Below, in pieces: positions 52,066 through 63,958 of a stretch of 64,000 nucleotides of DNA. Below the pieces are notes generated by a model, which made no database searches, was not told where the DNA came from, and saw nothing but the letters and a program-made list of their open reading frames with translations. The translations under genes were made by a program, and so were the position numbers. Every line of letters starts with the position of its first letter. Position 1 is the stretch's first letter. This stretch comes from Coix lacryma-jobi var. lacryma-jobi (lineage: Eukaryota > Streptophyta > Magnoliopsida > Poales > Poaceae): contig CM019822.1 of assembly GCA_009763385.1 (NCBI GenBank), forward strand, positions 23,678,842 to 23,742,841, given 5' to 3'.

Positions 52066-55000
52066 TGTAACACCCCGGGTGTTAAAATAATTAAAATAAA
52101 TTAGAAAAATGGCCAAAACCCTAGATGGAGGAAAATTCTAACCAGATGTTTGTTGCATTCATGCCGTTGCATATTTTATTGGATGAAAAATAATTTATTA
52201 AACCCGAATAGGGCGAATCGGATTTATTCTATTTAGAAAGCAAATAAAGGATTTATGAAAATTTTACAAATTTAAACTCAAGTTCTCTTTTCGAAACCTA
52301 GGGAAAATAATTCTAAAATATTTCAAAGTGATTTTGATTTCAAACTGATTTGAATTTGGATTTCAAAATGAACTTGGAAAAAGATTGGAAAATAAAAACA
52401 AAAAGGAAAGAGAATTGGCAACGGGCTCATTTTTCTTTCCCTAACCAAGCCCAACCCGTTTTTCCCTCCCTCTCGTCCCCGGCCTGCTCGGCGCCCCCTG
52501 GCCCAGCGCCGCATCCCGCCTCCCTCACCCCAGGCCCGCGCCACTTCCTCCTCCCTCCCAACCGCGTGCAGCCGGCCCAGCAGCCACCGCGGCCCAACCC
52601 CGCTCCCACCGTGCGCCCTCCCTCCTCTTCCCATCGCTGACAGGCGGGACCCGCAGGTCAGATCCCTCCCCAACCTCTCCCCGCCCTTCGCGCGACGCAG
52701 CAGCCTCACCCCTCCGCCCGCACCGATCGATCTGCTACAACCCCCACCTGTCTATCCAACCCCCCCCACACCCTATAAACCCTACCCCGACCCTGCGCCG
52801 CCACCGCAAGGACCCCTCGCCCCTCCATCTAGGATCTCCAGAGCCCGCCGCCGCCCTCACCATTGTAGAGCTCTGCCGAGCTCTCTGCCGCACCAAGAAG
52901 GCCTCCGTGAACCCCTCTCCGACCTCCAGTGAGGCTACCGAAGCGTACCGCGTCCAGGAGACCCATCTTCGGAGTGCGCCCGAGTCGGGAAGCCACCCCT
53001 CGACCTCGCCGGAGACTCAGGAGGCGGGGATCTGCACTGCTCCGTCGACCGGCCACCTGCGAGCTCGGATAGGCGTCACCGACCCCTCCATCAAGCTCGT
53101 GGTGAGCTCCCCTATCTCCTAGACCCTTTTATTTAATCTCTACCGAACCCTAGCGGATTCCCGAGCGAACTCCGGCGAGCTCCCTATGGCGCCGCCGCGT
53201 AGAGCCCCTGCGCCGCCGCGTCTAGTCTCACCGGCGCCGCCAGCACCCCACTCCTCTATCTGGTGCCGTCCGATCTCCTCTGAATGGCCCAGATTAGATC
53301 CTAACTCGAACCGGTATGCACCAGGTGCATAGCACCATGGACCCAGTCCACACAAGCCGCGTCAGCTGGTTCACCGGCCGCGTGGCGCACCGCTCCAATC
53401 CACGGGTGACACATGGCGCACACGCCAGCCGACCGCCCCCGACCTAATCCTAGCCTCGGGCGAATCGGAAAAGGAAGGCCGAGGCTAACCCAGCGCTAGC
53501 CTCGGGCGAGTCGGAAGGAGGGAGGCCGAGGCTAACCCAGCGCTAGCCTCGGGCGAGACGGAGAGAGAGCCCGCTGGCCTCGGGCGAGACGGAGAAGAGC
53601 CCGCTAGCCTCGGGCGAGTCGGAGGGGAACCCGCTAGCCTCGACGCGTGGCGCCACGCAGACACCCCGCACGCGCCAGCCGACCAGCCTCGCGACTTTTG
53701 CACTTGAGCCCCTCCAGATAGGCCAAGTAAACCCGCAGTCCATCCTTCCTATTCACTGAGTCTAATTAAACTCACGTTCTAGCCCTTCCGTTTCCATCAA
53801 AATGACGCCCGGTCCTGATGCCATTTAAAACCTGGTTTCTTTTATTTCTAAAACCGAAAATGACTTTGATCTATTTACAGTTTTGCCATCCAACTTCAAA
53901 AGCTCATAACTTGCTCATTTTAACTCCGATTCGACCCATTCAACTTGCGTTAGATTCATAATTTCATTCTCTACGCAGTAGAACTGTTGGTTTACTGTTT
54001 TGATATTATTTGCTGTACTGTTATTTGTTTTGTTTGTATGTGCCATGTTTGTTGCTTGGGCCAGAGAGTGCGGAGTACGAGGACGCTCCAGACCATCCTT
54101 GCGACCCAGTTGATTCGACCCAGTCCGAAGGCAAGTGTCCTTGAACATCTTGCACCTACTTCATTTTACTTTTGGTACTAGAGTAGTTAGATCTTGTAGA
54201 TGCATGCTTGTCATTAATTTGAATCCCATGATATGGTTTACTAGTTATTGTTATATTATCCTTGTCGCCTGTTTTGGGTTGTTCGGGTAGAAGTCTTGCT
54301 TAGCCCTGCAGTCATGTTGGGATGGGATGATGGTCAAATATAATTAATCCTGATTAATGAACTATGAAACGATGTGGGCATGGTAACCTTTGTAGAAACA
54401 TGGTTTAGGTAAATCCGGCAGGATGGAACCGTATTGGTGGTTTTGGTGTCGTGGGACTCGGCAGCTGCTTTTGGTTTTGGTTCGGGGCTCGTGCTAGACA
54501 TATCCTGCCTGGATCCCTAGGACCCGGTTCTCAGAGCATGTAACCCGGCTTAACAGCGCAGCCATGAGATCTGGATGGGCTGGACCTGGCTAATTAATTA
54601 GTTACCTCTAAGTTGAGGGTCTACACGGGGTCGGATTTGTGGCACAAGAGGGGGCTTCTGCAGTGGTGTGTATATCCACTGTTAGCGGTGAAACCTCAGT
54701 GGACGTGTAGAACGGGCTTGGAGGGGACTTTGTAAAGGCCTTGCAGTGCAACCTGCTATACACCTCGGCAGTGTTTAGCGTGACGGGATCTGCACGACTC
54801 ATGGGTAACGATGTGCAACCTCTGCAGAGTGTAAAACTGATATATCAGCCGTGCTCACGGTCACGAGCGGCTTGGACTTCTTTGAGATTAGTTGGTTACT
54901 GGTTACTAGTTCGGGTCATCTGATGGACTTCAGGTGCGGTTGCCTGATGGACTTCAGGTGTGTGTACTTGGTGCGACTCCAAGTGCGGTTGCTTGGTGTG

Positions 55001-55626
55001 TGACTCCAAGTGTGGTTACTCGGTGTGACTCCGAGTGTGGTCTTGCTCGGTGCGACTCCGAGTGTTGTTACTTTTCTACTGTTTTTGTGTCTATAACCTA
55101 GTAAATAGGTGCATAGGATTAATAGGAATAATAGGATGTGTCGCTTTAGGCGCTTGAGTCAAACAAAGTCAGCCTACCTTTGTTTTAAGCCTCATAAGCA
55201 TATATTTCCTACACTTGCGGAGTACATTTCGATGTACTCACCCTCCTCTTTGTCCCCTTGCTACCCCACCCAGACGCTGGTGATTACGGAGACGCTGGCG
55301 GCTACGTTCACGAGGAGCCGGAGTATCCAGAGGACGGTGGCTTCGACCCTGACGACCTGTACTAGGATGGCGCTACCCCCGGTCGACCTTCCTGTGGAGA
55401 TGGAGTCCAGACTTCCGCGACTACTTCAGAGTCTTCATTAGAGTCTGTTATCATGAAGAGGCTGTACCTTTTTATTTCAGACCCGAGGGTCATTTATGTA
55501 ATAAAGTTCGATATTATTAATAAAAGCATTGTTTTGATATTACTATGATGATGGATATATGTATGAAAATTGATCTGGCATACATATATTGTGCTCCAAT
55601 TTTGTTCTTAAAATTGGGGTGTCACA
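52066..55626 (+). mobile_element. Solo LTR, chromovirus-like family C, copy 2
   Basis: 3561 bp, starts TGTAACACCCCGGG and ends GGGGTGTCACA, with TCATG at 52061-52065 and 55627-55631. A TATA box (TATAAA at 52774-52779) lies in the GC-rich part. Compared with the copy at 37710 it has an extra GC-rich repeat stretch with GCTAGCCTCGGGCGAG at 53450-53645. It sits in the 5' LTR of element B, next to the palindrome TGATCATGATCA. Confidence 0.9.
53450..53645. repeat. GCCTCGGGCGAG repeats in solo LTR copy 2
   Basis: Five to six copies of GCTAGCCTCGGGCGAG(T/A)CGGA at spacings of about 30-65 bases. They are absent from the related solo LTR at 37710. The core CTCGGGCGAGACGGAG is the same as in the 49-bp array of the Tat2 LTR (46885-47131). 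Confidence 0.7.
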
Positions 55627-55997
55627 TCATGTCAGTGGGCTCGACGTGATCTGGTTGTTCTTCTCCAACTTAGGTACTCCATCTAAGTGTGGTTCCGTAA
55701 TACTATTCTACTTCCGCAATACCAGTTATGTTTAAGTAAAAGTAACTCGTTCATGGATTTGTAAAGTTTTTATCTCTTACTTCCGCACTCCGATGGTATT
55801 TTGTAACAAATGTTGTAATGTTGTAATTATTCCAACCTTCATGATGATGATCCTGTGGTTCGTGGATAATTCGGGGTTCTCTCGAGGACACCCGACAGAT
55901 CTTTCCAGTAATGTGGTACATGTGCACAGTCATTAGGACTCGGAGAGACGGTGACGTGTGCAGGTGGGCCACATTAATGGGAGGTTCTGCCACAGAA

Positions 55998-56009
55998 TGG
56001 TATCGGAGC
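55998..56009 (+). promoter_or_regulatory. Primer-binding site of element B
   Basis: TGGTATCGGAGC three bases after the 5' LTR, identical to the chromovirus site at 8502-8513. Confidence 0.9.
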
Positions 56010-57280
56010 AGGATTGTCATCAAGGGAAGACTGGTTACAACGTTACTCTTGAAAAACTTCAAAATGGTTTCTTCATCTAAAAGTTTTGGAAGTAACAGGT
56101 TAAAAAAATGATCCTTCCCTAAGTTTCTTTCTTGCTGAAAGGCTTCGTGAAGACTCTACTGGGAACTCCAGCTGAAGACACTGAGATGGTCTCAACTTGT
56201 CTACGGAGGTTAATGGAGAATTAGCGTCCCTGTCAAATCGTGACTGAAGAGCTTTTCAACATCCTGTTTGAGTCAATGAAGCTAAAGTGTAAAGTATAGC
56301 CCTATACCTAACTAACAGGTTGAAGACAGAGATCTCCTGTCAGTGACAGGTCGTATAGGACGAGCATATATCATATCATGCATAATGATAAATTGTGCTT
56401 CTTCTCCAAATTCTAAAAGCAGCTATGGTTCCCCGATAGCTGATCGTCCCTAGATTCTGTTACCCTTGCTACTCTTGCTCCATAAGTTCTGATGCTTGGA
56501 ACTTTTGGATATCTTTCATACATTCCACCACATAAAAATTTAGAATCAGGGTAAATCCTTGGTTCTTCCGGAACACACGTGTCATGCCTTAAATTGGCAC
56601 GTGCTAGTTGCTTGCTGTCATGTAAACGACGAATGGTGGTTGGAAGTTACTGTAATTGTGTTCTTTGAAAGTACCATGATCCGTGGACTGGATAAAAGCG
56701 TGGGAACCTAGGGTCACCTGTGGACGGCCGCCATAAGGTGTTACTGCTGGGTGCTCGCTAATGTCTAGGCCTATAGTCATGATTCTTTCTAGTTCACCGT
56801 TAAAGTGCTTTCATTTCTGGACGCCCGAAAGGGAGTTCAAAGCCACTCTCCTTGTAGTTATAACCAACCCTTGCTTTTGGTTATAATTCCTTCTTTTTTA
56901 AGAGAGAGATATAGAAGTTGTGCTCTATTGTGGTACCATGATTGGTGACCACGGTGCCGCGTCGGAACCTAGGGAATCTCGTGTGTCCGGATCACACTAG
57001 TTTCCGCTGGGTGCGCGCAGGTATCGAGGTCTACAGTCATGATCCATTATAGCCCGCAACCAATGTACGCTCTCTCTTGGTTCTTGATAATTTTCCTTGC
57101 TCCACTCAAATGTCTTCTACCTTGCTACTTGCAACCGTGTTCTGATCTCGGTTGTAATCCTGAACCCCAACCCAGTTGCCTTGTGAACTCCTTGCGAGTA
57201 AACAAGTGTGTGACATTTCCTTTTCCATTACTCAACCCCGGTCTTTTAAGTGCTCCTTAAATCTCGGGACGAGATTTCTT
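56010..57280 (+). other. Non-coding interior of element B
   Basis: No frame above about 75 codons and nothing resembling gag or pol. Two imperfect copies of a stretch (about 56680-56800 and 56930-57060) share GGAACCTAGGG, GCTGGGTGC and TACAGTCATGAT or TATAGTCATGAT. The end carries ATCTCGGGACGAGATTTC, also found before the chromovirus polypurine tract. It likely keeps only signals needed in cis for packaging and priming. Confidence 0.75.
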
Positions 57281-57294
57281 TAAGAGGGAAGGGT
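57281..57294 (+). promoter_or_regulatory. Polypurine tract of element B
   Basis: TAAGAGGGAAGGGT just before the 3' LTR. Confidence 0.8.
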
Positions 57295-60200
57295 TGTAAC
57301 ACCCCTGGTGTTAAGCATTAATTAAAATTTTAATTAAGTTGTTTAGTATGCATAATCATCGAGCATCATGGCATAAGAGCATTTCATGTTTAAAGCATAA
57401 ATGTGATGCTTTACATGTTTGATATGAGTGTTGTATGATTTTGAGTGTTGACTTCCATGTTTGAAATGTTTGTTGCTTGGATGGGTTAGGTGTTACATAA
57501 AATGTTAGAAAAATCTATTTTCAAATGTCCCTTTCTATCCCCTTTTGAATAGTTCGAAAGGAAGTCAAATTTCAAAGTGATTTCAAAGGCAAAGTTGTAT
57601 CTCTTGTTGAGAGGCACAACTTTGGTATTGAAAGTTTTTCAAGTGTCTGTACAAATTTTGAATAAATTTGAAATCTTTCAAACCCTGAATTTGACCCCAA
57701 AACTAGATTTCAAAAACTAAAAAGAACTAGACTTTGGTTCTTTAATAAAATGAGATGTAGTGTTTTAAAATAAACAACTTTTATTAAGATAGATTTTCAA
57801 GTTACTAAAGAAAATTTAAAGTAATTTGGAAAACAAGTTTGATTTAGTTTCAAAGTGAAAATCAATTTCCAAACCCTAGTTTTATCCCCTTTTGTGTAGT
57901 TTCAAAATTAAGCACAATTTGGATATATGACCAAAAACAAAGTTTTAGATAATTTTATAAGGAACAACTTTTATATTGGTAAAATTTGAAGTTGTTCAGA
58001 AAATTCAAAAGTAATTTTGAATCTAAGATTGAATGCTTTTTAAATTCAAAAGTTGATTTTCAAAACCATTGAGAATTTGGAAATGACCTTTAAATGAAAG
58101 TTGTAGATCCTATTTTTGGAGCAACTTTCATGTTGGAAGTTTTTCCTGTTGCATAGTAGTTTTGGGAGAAATAGGGGAAAGAAAATAGGAAATGTCTATG
58201 TGCTACTTACCGTAATCGTAGGGGGACTCAAAATAGAGCACTTGCTCTGCTTCCAGACCACCGGCGAAGCCGTGGTCGTTTGGCCGACTTCGTGCCTGCG
58301 TGCCACGCGATCATCCCGGTGGCAATCATGCGACTGCTACCAAAGTTGAAGCCGCCCTCTCGGTCCTTTGCACAGAGCTATCACCCTTCTTCATCGTCAT
58401 CTCCTCTGTTCTTTCTTCTGTAGAGCAGAGCGCCGCCGCCTTGCTTCGCTGAGCTTCCTCGACGCAGCCGAAGTTTCTGCTCGAGCGGCTTCGTCGGTAG
58501 CTTCTCCCTGCTCTCGTGCGCGGTTTCAGCCCCTCCGTAGCGCTCTCCCAGCCTGAGGCGCCGGGCCATTGCCGTCTGCTCCAGAGACGGCGGAAGCGCC
58601 GCCGTGCGGCACCGCTCTTTGGCCAGGCCGCTCCGGTGGACCTCGCTCCCTCCCATTTCGTGCTCTGGCTTCGCCCTAGACCCAGAATGCTCATCGGCTC
58701 TTCAGTTTGGTTGTTAGTCTGTAGGTTTTGCCGGAACGCTGCCGCCGAGTTTGTTCAAGCCGCCATCGCCGCCATAGTTGTCGTCCTCCCTGCTCCAGCA
58801 CCTTCCGAACCGCTCCGGCGTGCGCATCAGGGTTCAGGTGAGTCCCTGGTGTTCTTGAAGAAGTCTCTTTTGTCTCTACCGCACCGGAGCGACGGGAACG
58901 ACGCCGACGCCATCCGTTCGCGCTGCCGCAAGACCCGCCGCCGTAGCCCCGGCTTGCTCGTGTCGCTTTCGCCACTCAAGCATGAGCATTAGGGTCGTGA
59001 TGAGTCCGTGTAACTTCCCTGTCATCCTTTTCACCGCTACCGTGCTCTAGTATCTGGAACACTGCCATGCCAGTGAGCTCCGTCCGGCCGAGCCGCCATG
59101 GCCGGCGCGCGTTCGGTCGGAGTGCAGACTCCTTCACCTGACCACCTAGATCGATCCGCAGGATCACCCCGAGCATGTTGGTGCCCTTCCGTCGCCGGAG
59201 AGGTGCCGCCGGCGAGTCGCGCGGCCGACCCGTCGTGCATCCGTGCGGTCAAGGCCGACCGGGTCAGCCTTGACCCCGAGCCCCTTCTGTCAGTGAGTTA
59301 GGGTAAGGATAAGGTAAGTATAGAATGTTTTCCCTGTGTTTTATTCTTTTCAGAAATGCTTATTTGTGTTGATTGTTTGATTAATGCATAACTAATTCTT
59401 ATGTGCTCCAAAAATTATGAGATAAGTTTTGTTGTAATCCTTGTGATATGTTCTATCCATGAAAAATATGAAACTTGAGTTTTGAACAAATTTTGAAACT
59501 GATTTAAATAGTTTTTTTTTTATTAAATGATCTTTGATGATTTTTGTAGGCTTATTTATATGTCCAAAAATCTTGGGATCAATTTTGTTACTATTTGTAT
59601 CATGTAACTAACCTTCACAAAAATTTTGAGGTCTTTTGGAGAAAATAAATTTTATTCTCCTTTATGCTTTGTTTATTAATTAAATAATGCATATAATTTG
59701 CTTAATTTGTATAGGCTCATATAATGATCCAAAATTATGAAATTTGTTTTGCAACTATAGTTTATTATAATCAACCATCTCTAAAAGTTTGAGCTCAATT
59801 TGACAAACTCTAATTAAACCCTATTTTCTATAATTAATTAATAGTTAATAGAGCTTTGTTTAATATTAGTTAATTAAGGTAATTTTGTGGATGATTAGGG
59901 TTAACTTTGATTACCCTAATGACCCTTTGTTTGATAGTTTGCATTTCATGAGGTTGAGTTGTCATATATGACTGAGTTATAGGTCAAGTATTGTATTTGA
60001 TATTACATACATAAAATAATAGGAGCATGATTCATAAGTGAAGACCATGTGACATCCCCACCCCATTGCCCCATGGCTTGATTGATGTTTTGATAAACCA
60101 TAGTCATTTTAGTTAACCCACCTAATGTTGATTGATGACATTACGTGTTAATTAGAAACCGTAGTCGATGGGATTGCAAGTTGGTTTTGTTGGCTTGCAA

Positions 60201-61953
60201 CTTTACCGCGAAGGAAAGTTGTACTCGACTTTCCTTAACTTGTTTAACTTCTGTTATGCATTTTATTTGTCCTGCACCTTAGCATGCATTTCATGGCATC
60301 ATGCTAAAGCATACATCATTTATTTACGTGTAGTATCCGAGAGTGTTGAAGTCGTGTGATCAAGCTTTGGTGATCACCCTTGTCGAACAAGCCTCGGAAG
60401 GAGATTCTTGTTGGACAAGCTTCGTCGAGAAGACTTAACTTCAAATCAGCAAAGGAACTAACTTGTGTGGATTCTTCTTGGATCTTATCTGCCCTGCAAC
60501 GAAGGCAAGCCCCGGTGCATTTAACCCTTCCTTGTTTTTATAAAGGTTGTATTAAAATGTTTTTGAGTTAAACTACTGCATTAGGTTATAGGAGTTGTGT
60601 GATGACCTACTTCTTGCACTGTTTACCTCCACCAGAAGATCCACCTGCCTGTTTTAAAAACTATTTGCAAAATGCTTAGTGATGCTATATAATAGATTTG
60701 CAATAAAAATGCCAATTTCAAAAATGTGATCACTGAGATGAATCATATCAAGGGATTTGGTTATACTTCCCGTTCGATGACTGCTTGCCTAGCTAGCATG
60801 TGGCCATTGTCGAGAAGAGGTTGTCCTGGCGTACGGTGCCGTCATGTTGTAGTCCGGGACTCAACAGTTGACACCGACCGGGACAGGGTTGAAAAACTGA
60901 CAGGACTGTTACGCTTGGGTGAGATATAACCAAGGTACGGTTCCTGGCGGAAAAATTAGGGACCATCCGTGTGGGAGCCTGCTGGCTAAGACTTGTAACT
61001 ATTCACATACTTCGGAAAGCTCTGGCTCCGAGGAATCCTTTATTGGGACCGACCACCGCGCACTGGGAGTGGAGAGATGGCGGAAGTACTAGCTACCCTC
61101 GTGGGTTAAAGTCCCGGATTGGAGGTGTACAAGTACTTTCGGGTGGCGTAGGACCGGACCCAATCTTGGAGGAATCGTGGTAGACGGGTTGGCCTATGCA
61201 AGCTTGGGTGCTACATATGCCGTGTGAATAGGGATCCTCAGCTGAGTATTCTTTATCCGGATTATTAACGTGCTCCTCGGTTATGGAGACTTGGTCCACT
61301 GACTGTCAACGGAGAGTGGTTCTCAACTAGGTATGTTTTGAAAGGTAAAATGAATCTTGGACAATGAAGAATTGAGAAATACTGGAATCTTTCCAAAAAT
61401 AAAACAAGGATTTCAACATTTTTTTTTTTCTGCAAATATTTAATCTTGCTCAAGCCTTACCTAAGCCTTTCATTCCTGAGTCTTCTCCTTTTTCTTTGGT
61501 CGGGTAAGTCTTGTTGAGTACCCAGTACTCAGGGTTTGTTAACCCCCTGTTGCAGGTTTCTTCTAGTGGTGTTGATCATGATCATGTCAGTGGGCTCGAC
61601 GTGATCTGGTTGTTCTTCTTCTCCAACTTAGGTACTCCATCTAAGTGTGGTTCCGTAATACTATTCTACTTCCGCAATACCAGTTATGTTTAAGTAAAAA
61701 GTAACTCATTCATGGATTTGTAAAGTTTTTATCTCTTACTTCCGCACTCCGATGGTATTTTGTAACAAATGTTGTAATGTTGTAATTATTCCAACCTTCA
61801 TGATGATGATCCTGTGGTTCGTGGATAATTCGGGGTTCTCTCGAGGACACCCGACAGATCTTTCCAGTAATGTGGTACATGTGCACAGTCATTAGGACTC
61901 GGAGAGACGGTGACGTGTGCAGGTGGGCCACATTAATGGGAGGTTCTGCCACA
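57295..61953 (+). repeat. 3' LTR of element B
   Basis: 4659 bp. It differs from the 5' copy mostly by 1-3 base insertions or deletions, many in homopolymers, and by fewer substitutions. It carries the full block at 60835-60905 shared with the chromovirus 3' LTR. Confidence 0.93.
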
Positions 61954-61958
61954 CTTGT

Positions 61959-62625
61959 CATCCCGCGAGTCCTTTCGATCGGATGCGAGGGGGATGCCTC
62001 ATACTACCCCGAGTGGGCGAGTATCGAGGTTCCCGGTGAGCTGGTAACGGGGAATCCAAGTGAGAGCTCGTGCCCCGTTCGTTAGGGGTCGACTGTGGCC
62101 CGGAGGCGGTCTCATAAAGCAGGGGGGCTCAGTCTGCAGGAGTGCCGGGTCCGTTCGATAGGACCCGGTGGCTCGATGCCTCCCTCCGAGGGGATCTCAC
62201 TGCACGTCGAGCTCCCCGCCTTGGATACACGTGAGGGGCCTCGAGGGCTCGGCCCTCGAGTAATGCCGCGAGTGGCGCCCCTTGGTGTCCCTGACTCGAG
62301 TGCTCGAAGCCGGCTGTCGAACCCTTTTCGAGGGCCAGCCTTCGCTGCTTCGAGACTTAGGGCCGGGGCCCGTTTTTACCTTTATGAAGAAGCCTCCGTC
62401 GTCTGGGAATCCTTCTGCCCGTTGGGCACGCCTTTTTAGGCGGGAAACGTCAGGGAGAGCGGCGGGCGCGAAGCTGGAGCGACGGTCGTGGCGGGCCCGG
62501 GTAGTGGAGCGAATGGAGAGGTAACGCGTTGTACCCTGCATCCGGCTCGAGACGTGGTTAGGTGGGCGCATTGAATGCATTCGGTTACCTTTTTACGTCG
62601 TGGGAGATCCCGCCTGTCTGGATTT
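61959..62625 (-). other. Tat2 interior before the accessory gene
   Basis: GC-rich untranslated region between element B and the accessory gene's TATA box. 62385-62620 is the better copy of the stretch repeated at 47340-47520. Frames here are open but Arg/Gly/Pro-rich and unlike known proteins. Confidence 0.5.
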
Positions 62626-62630
62626 CCCCC

Positions 62631-62639
62631 TATAAATAT
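62631..62639 (+). promoter_or_regulatory. TATA box for the plus-strand gene of Tat2
   Basis: TATAAATAT after TTTCCCCC, at a position similar to the TATAAATA before the Tat1 gene (2131). The first candidate start codons follow at 62779 and 62801. Confidence 0.65.
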
Positions 62640-62800
62640 CGAAAGAGGGGAAAAGAACCTTTTACTTTGCCTTTGCCTTCGCTGCCGCCGTAGCCTTTAC
62701 GCGCCCTCTCCTTCGAGCTAGTCGATTGGGGATTTCCGGCCGCCCGTCCGCTGCTCGGATCCGCGCCGCGCCACCGCCATGGCCGCCAGACACAGATGCT

Positions 62801-63958
62801 GCCGGCCGAAGACTGGAGCTCGTCGAAGGTGACGCAGAGCGAGATGGACTCGCTGGTGGCCCAGGGCTTCTGCGCCCCAACCTGGAGGAGGGACCCGCAT
62901 GGTGGGTTATCCCGTCGGCGGAGCACCGGGAGCCGCACCCGCCGGAGGGGTACGTGGTGAGCTTCACGCGCTACCACCGTATGGGGCTCGGCATCCCGCC
63001 GAGCCGCTTCTTGCGAGGGCTGGCCCACCATTTCGAGGAGGAGCTGCAACACTTCTCCCCCAACTCCATCTCGCACGCCGCCATATTCGCCGCGGTGTGC
63101 GAGGGAGGGGTACCTGAGGATGGAGCCGCACTGGGAGATGTTCGTCCATCTCTTCCGGGGCGAGCTCTTCATCAAGTCCCTGAAGCCCAGCGGGAGGCGG
63201 CCCGTGCGCATGGGCTCCCTTGCCATTACCGCGAGGGCGGGGACCTCGTCGGCCAATGTCCCGCGAGTACCTGCGATACAAGCTTTCCAACCAGGCCGGG
63301 TGGGACGACCATTGGTTCTATCTGCGGAACGAAGGTGGCCTCCTTCCGCAGTACACCGGCAGGGTCCTCACCCAACGCCCGGAGAAGTGGACCTGGGGCG
63401 TTGCGGCGGACAGGCAACGCCACCTGGCCCGCTGATGGAGATGATGAAGACGCTGGTGGATGAGAAGAAGCTGACCGTGCAAGCGGTCATTTGGGTGTTC
63501 CACCAGCGAAGAGTTCTTCCGCTGGCGGACCGCCCCCTTCTTATGCACGAGATGGGCCGCAGGCTCAGCTCGAGGCGCTCAATCGCTCGAGGATGGCCGA
63601 AGAGAGGCTGTCCCGGAACGAGGGCGTCTCCCGGGTGTCGATCACGATCCAGGGGCCGTTCGTCCCTGAACTCTCCAACCTGGTTGCGATGGCACCCGAC
63701 GAGGGGTGTCTCGACCTGGTAAGCCTCCCTCGAGTCGAGTTATCTCGAGCCTCCTCCCCCTTCTTCTCCCTTCGATCCGTTTGCATTCGTCTTGTAGTTT
63801 GCCTCATCACGCTTATTCTTTCTTCAGGGGGCATTTACTTGTCGCGCGTCGAGGCCCCGGTGAGGGAGGACGCCGCGGGTTCTCAGGTGAGGCGCCTCTC
63901 TGCTCAGAAGGTCAAGGAGAGCAAGGATGCCAAAAAGAAGAAAGAGAAAAAATAAAAC
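62801..63958 (+). pseudogene. Tat2 plus-strand accessory gene (PF04195-type), frameshifted
   Basis: The reading that best fits the family starts near ATG 62801 (MLPAEDWSSSKVTQ), with a frameshift near 62890. Next comes a PF04195-like domain (about 62900-63110: SFTRYHRMGLGIPPSRFLRG and FSPNSISHAAIFAAVCEG). It then shifts frame near 63110 (MEPHWEMFVHLFRGEL) and again near 63240 (REYLRYKLSNQAGWDDHWFY). A later part (about 63420-63718) is again in another frame and ends at a donor GTAAGC (63719). An acceptor TTCTTTCTTCAG (to 63827) leads to a last exon ending in a Lys-rich tail (to 63955). At least three frameshifts, so not functional. No H3-like start is visible here, unlike Tat1. Confidence 0.65.
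63719..63827 (+). other. Probable intron in the Tat2 accessory gene
   Basis: Donor CTG/GTAAGC and acceptor TTCTTTCTTCAG/GGG with a pyrimidine-rich tract before it. 109 bases. Confidence 0.55.

Larger units (their letters stand above)
47761..55994 (+). repeat. 5' LTR of element B, interrupted by a solo LTR
   Basis: Matches 57295-61953 except for the 3561-bp insert at 52066-55626 and its 5-bp duplication; without these it is 4668 bp. GC-rich block at 48720-49790. The part from about 50980 to the end is related to the chromovirus LTR from about 7045 to 8300. Confidence 0.92.
47761..61953 (+). mobile_element. Non-autonomous LTR retrotransposon (element B), no coding interior
   Basis: LTRs begin TGTAACACCCCTG and end TTCTGCCACA. 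CTTGT is duplicated at 47756-47760 and 61954-61958. The LTRs are about 4.66 kb each (left copy without its insert). The interior between them is only 1.3 kb (55995-57294), with a Met-tRNA-type primer site and a polypurine tract but no gag or pol. The last 1.1 kb of the LTR and both priming sites resemble the chromovirus at 4439-18307, so it is probably mobilised by that or a related autonomous element. It is inserted in Tat2. Confidence 0.93.

Noticed and set aside
62757..62900. A possible H3-like start in the Tat2 accessory gene
   Set aside because: Both candidate starts (near 62779 and 62801) were read; neither resembles ARTKQTAR.
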